Shown: in pieces, positions 6,986-8,814 of the stretch | Position numbering within the stretch: the stretch's first letter is position 1 | Layout of the letters: each line of letters begins with the position of its first letter | Position numbers and translations under genes: made by a program | Assembly: GCA_965371945.1 (NCBI GenBank) | Contig: CBDVAK010000140.1 | Coordinates: 1 to 8,814, forward strand | Direction: 5' to 3' | Origin: CBDVAK01 sp965371945 | GTDB lineage: Bacteria; Pseudomonadota; Gammaproteobacteria; Competibacterales; JAHEDQ01 | DNA length: 8,814 bases | The notes under the pieces: generated by a model | Told to the model about the DNA's origin: nothing | Databases searched by the model: none | What the model saw: the letters and a program-made list of their open reading frames with translations, nothing else

Positions 6986-7750
6986 ATGTCCCAGGTGACT
7001 ATGCGTGAAATGCTCGAGTGCGGTGTGCACTTCGGGCACCAGACCCGTTACTGGAACCCGAAGATGGCACCCTACATCTTCGGATCCCGCAACAAGATCC
7101 ACATCATCAATCTCGAAAAAACGCTACCGATGTTCAACGATGCCTTGAACTTCGTCGGCAAGTTGGCCTCCAATGGCGGCACCATTTTGTTCGTCGGCAC
7201 CAAGCGCTCGGCGCGGGCGGCGGTACAAGAGGCGGCGCTGAGTTGTGGCATGCCCTATGTCAACCACCGCTGGCTGGGTGGGATGATGACCAACTTCCGC
7301 ACAGTGCGCCAGTCGATCCGCAGGCTCAAGGAGCTGGAGGAACTGGTCAAAGAGGGAACGTTGGAAGAGCGTTTCGTCAAGAAGGAAGTCCTGAGCCTGC
7401 GTCGGGAGATGGAAAAGCTGGAGCGTAGCCTGGGCGGAATCAAGGACATGGGGTCGCCACCGGACGCTTTGTTCGTCATTGATGTCGGCCATGAGAATAT
7501 CGCGGTCACCGAGGCACGTCGCCTGGGCATCCCCGTGATCGGGGTGCTCGATACCAACAATCAGCCGGATGGCGTGGACTACGTGATTCCCGGAAACGAT
7601 GATGCTATCCGTGCCATACGACTCTATTGTGGGAATGCCGCCCGCGCCATTATCGAAGGCAAGGCGTCGGTGCCGACCGCGCAGGTGGTGACCGATGAGG
7701 AAGATTTCGTGGAAGTGGACGAAGTGGCAGAACAGAAGGCCCCTGAGTAG
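6986..7750 (+). CDS. rpsB: 30S ribosomal protein S2
   Basis: S2 is a late-assembling protein of the small ribosomal subunit and needs S1 docking partners; it also represses its own operon. The 254-residue product (241 in E. coli) opens with MREMLECGVHFGHQTRYWNPKM and carries both family signatures, the N-terminal one and PDALFVIDVGHENIAVTEA at about 159-177. A charged helical hairpin typical of S2 spans about 112-151, and RWLGGMMTNFRTVRQS (95-110) is conserved. The C-terminus has an acidic tail (DEEDFVEVDEVAEQ) that is longer than in E. coli. ATG 6986 is chosen because it matches family N-termini and has AGAGG six bases upstream. An in-frame ATG at 6878 lies inside the leader and would add 36 unrelated residues. 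First gene of the rpsB-tsf operon. Confidence 0.98.
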   Translation: MSQVTMREMLECGVHFGHQTRYWNPKMAPYIFGSRNKIHIINLEKTLPMFNDALNFVGKLASNGGTILFVGTKRSARAAVQEAALSCGMPYVNHRWLGGMMTNFRTVRQSIRRLKELEELVKEGTLEERFVKKEVLSLRREMEKLERSLGGIKDMGSPPDALFVIDVGHENIAVTEARRLGIPVIGVLDTNNQPDGVDYVIPGNDDAIRAIRLYCGNAARAIIEGKASVPTAQVVTDEEDFVEVDEVAEQKAPE

Positions 7751-7773
7751 GGCGGTCGTTCCTCCCGGGGCGC

Positions 7774-7815
7774 AGAGGGCTCGTGGGCGCCGTCCACGGG
7801 CCCTCTTGGTTTTTT
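7774..7815 (+). terminator. Intrinsic terminator/attenuator between rpsB and tsf
   Basis: AGAGGGC-T-CGTGG at 7774-7786 pairs with CCACG-G-GCCCTCT at 7794-7806, a 13-bp stem with one T-G wobble and a seven-base loop, followed after TGG by six T (7810-7815). This has all the parts of a rho-independent terminator. It lies inside the rpsB-tsf operon, 24 bp after the rpsB stop and 34 bp before the tsf start. No separate tsf promoter is evident in the remaining space, so it most likely terminates only part of the transcripts and sets the S2 to EF-Ts ratio. Confidence 0.85.
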
Positions 7816-7849
7816 GCAAGGCTGAGAGCGTGAATCGAGGGTTCGGACA

Positions 7850-8734
7850 ATGGCTGCAATCACAGCGACACAGGTAAAGGAACTGCGCATCCGTACGGGT
7901 GCCGGCATGATGGAATGCAAGAAGGCACTGGTGGAGAGCGGTGGCGATATCGAGGCCGCAATCGAACAGATGCGCAAGGCCGGGATGGCGAAAGCGGACA
8001 AGAAGGCTGCCCGTACCGCGGCCGAAGGCGTGATCGTGGTGCGTCGATCCGCGGACGGCAATTCCGCCGCGATGGTCGAGGTCAACTGCGAAACCGATTT
8101 CGCCGCCAGGAACGATCAATTTCAATCGTTTGCGGTCGCCATTGCTGACTTGATTCTGGACCGGGTTCCGACCGATCTGGATGCATTGCTGTCGCAGCCG
8201 ATGTCCGCCGGGCAGAGCGTAGACGATGTGCGCAAAGCGCTGATTGCCAAGGTGGGTGAGAATATCGCGGTAAGACGGTTTGCCCGGTATCAGACCGACA
8301 GCGGCATCATCAACGCCTATCTGCATGGTTCGCGCATCGGTGTGCTGGTGGAATTGGAAGGCGGCGGTGGCGATCTGGCCAAGGATGTCGCGATGCACGT
8401 TGCTGCCTCCCACCCGGCATTTCTGTCCGCGGACCAGGTACCTGCGGACACCCTGGACAAGGAACGCGAGATCCTCTCAGCGCAGGCCCGTGACTCGGGC
8501 AAGCCGGACAACATCATCGAAAAAATGGTGCAAGGCCGGTTGCGCAAGTACCTCGGTGAGATCACCCTGCTGGGTCAGCCTTTCGTCAAGGACCCTGACC
8601 AGACCATTGAAACACTGCTGAATGCACAGAACGCGCGGGTGATTCGTTTTGTGAGACTGGAACTTGGCGAAGGCATCGAACGCAAGAATGAGAATTTTGC
8701 GGACGAGGTTATGGCGCAGGTCCGCGGCGACTGA
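7850..8734 (+). CDS. tsf: Elongation factor Ts
   Basis: EF-Ts is the guanine nucleotide exchange factor that releases GDP from EF-Tu during translation elongation. The 294-residue product (283 in E. coli) has the N-terminal UBA-like domain with LRIRTGAGMMECKKAL at 12-27. The core signature VNCETDFAA follows at 78-86; T82-D83-F84 correspond to the TDF contact that inserts near the EF-Tu nucleotide site. Two dimerisation subdomains follow, with HVAASHPAF at 183-191, DNIIEKMVQGRLRKYLGE at about 220-237 and GQPFVKDP at 242-249. It closes with LGEGIERKNENFADEV, as in other gammaproteobacteria. ATG 7850 is supported by GAGGG (7837-7841) eight bases upstream and by the conserved start of the family. 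Transcription comes from the rpsB promoter through the intergenic hairpin. Confidence 0.98.
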   Translation: MAAITATQVKELRIRTGAGMMECKKALVESGGDIEAAIEQMRKAGMAKADKKAARTAAEGVIVVRRSADGNSAAMVEVNCETDFAARNDQFQSFAVAIADLILDRVPTDLDALLSQPMSAGQSVDDVRKALIAKVGENIAVRRFARYQTDSGIINAYLHGSRIGVLVELEGGGGDLAKDVAMHVAASHPAFLSADQVPADTLDKEREILSAQARDSGKPDNIIEKMVQGRLRKYLGEITLLGQPFVKDPDQTIETLLNAQNARVIRFVRLELGEGIERKNENFADEVMAQVRGD

Positions 8735-8764
8735 TTCGGGTATCTGGTGAGAAATGAGGGCTAG

Positions 8765-8814
8765 GAGGCTGTCCGAGAATAGCGATCGTAGCGAGGGCGA
8801 GCCTGATTGAGTCA
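8765..8814. repeat. Possible end of a dispersed repeat or insertion sequence (tentative)
   Basis: After the tsf stop a short AT-richer spacer (8735-8764) is followed by GAGGCTGTCCGAGAAT (8765-8780), then GCGATCG and GCGAGGGCGAGCCT. On the minus strand this reads TTCTCGGACAGCCTC, a pattern resembling terminal inverted repeats of several transposon families (for example IS1182-like ends). AGGCT (8766-8770) and AGCCT (8799-8803) form a short inverted repeat. No transposase sequence is visible because the window ends, so this is only a resemblance. No pyrH start, ribosome site followed by a conserved frame, or terminator is seen in these last bases. Confidence 0.3.

Noticed and set aside
7124..8413. 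A 429-residue open frame on the minus strand spanning rpsB, the intergenic hairpin and tsf
   Set aside because: It is antisense to two certain housekeeping genes and reads through their terminator. The product is rich in His, Arg and Gln with no family resemblance, so it is a GC-driven shadow.
8754..8810. Short open frame after tsf starting at ATG 8754
   Set aside because: It is only 18 codons, does not resemble the PyrH N-terminus and lies in the possible repeat.
1..8814. CRISPR array, tRNA or rRNA genes, prophage or toxin-antitoxin genes
   Set aside because: No regularly spaced repeats, no cloverleaf or rRNA-like stretches and no such protein families were seen. Nearly all sequence is filled by eight core genes.

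Overview
The window is a core-genome segment of a high-GC gammaproteobacterium. Evidence is the arrangement of map-glnD-dapD diverging from rpsB-tsf, GlnD and Map sequences whose catalytic residues fall at or next to the E. coli numbers, and a yffB-dapE pair as in E. coli. The order with dapD, yffB and dapE all downstream of glnD is closer to environmental gammaproteobacteria (Pseudomonas or Chromatiales type) than to enterics, but I cannot place it below class level.

Left arm (1-6641, all minus strand): read in the direction of transcription, map (methionine aminopeptidase), glnD (PII uridylyltransferase), dapD (tetrahydrodipicolinate N-succinyltransferase), yffB (Spx/ArsC-like protein), dapE (succinyl-diaminopimelate desuccinylase) and a TauE/SafE (TSUP) membrane transporter. 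Gaps are 11-35 bp, or a short overlap at yffB/dapE, so this reads as one operon. It joins N-terminal methionine removal, nitrogen-status signalling and two steps of the succinylase branch of lysine/diaminopimelate synthesis. The aminotransferase step between DapD and DapE is not encoded here.

Centre (6642-6985): a 344-bp divergent regulatory region without a gene. It holds a good extended -10 promoter with a GC-rich discriminator facing rpsB, an 8-bp inverted repeat that embraces this promoter, a pair of 7-bp direct repeats one helical turn apart, and a leader RNA of about 140 nt before rpsB with an exact 8-bp long-range helix and a possible pseudoknot. This fits the known autogenous control of rpsB-tsf by ribosomal protein S2.

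Right arm (6986-8814, plus strand): rpsB (ribosomal protein S2) and tsf (elongation factor Ts), separated by 99 bp that contain a strong intrinsic terminator. The terminator probably acts as a partial attenuator that lowers tsf relative to rpsB. The last 80 bp after tsf do not show the start of pyrH, the usual next gene. From 8765 they look like the end of a dispersed repeat or insertion sequence, but this is uncertain.

All eight genes belong to known families and I found no undescribed defence, mobile or biosynthetic system. The observations most worth checking are the regulatory structures around rpsB and the sequence at the right edge.
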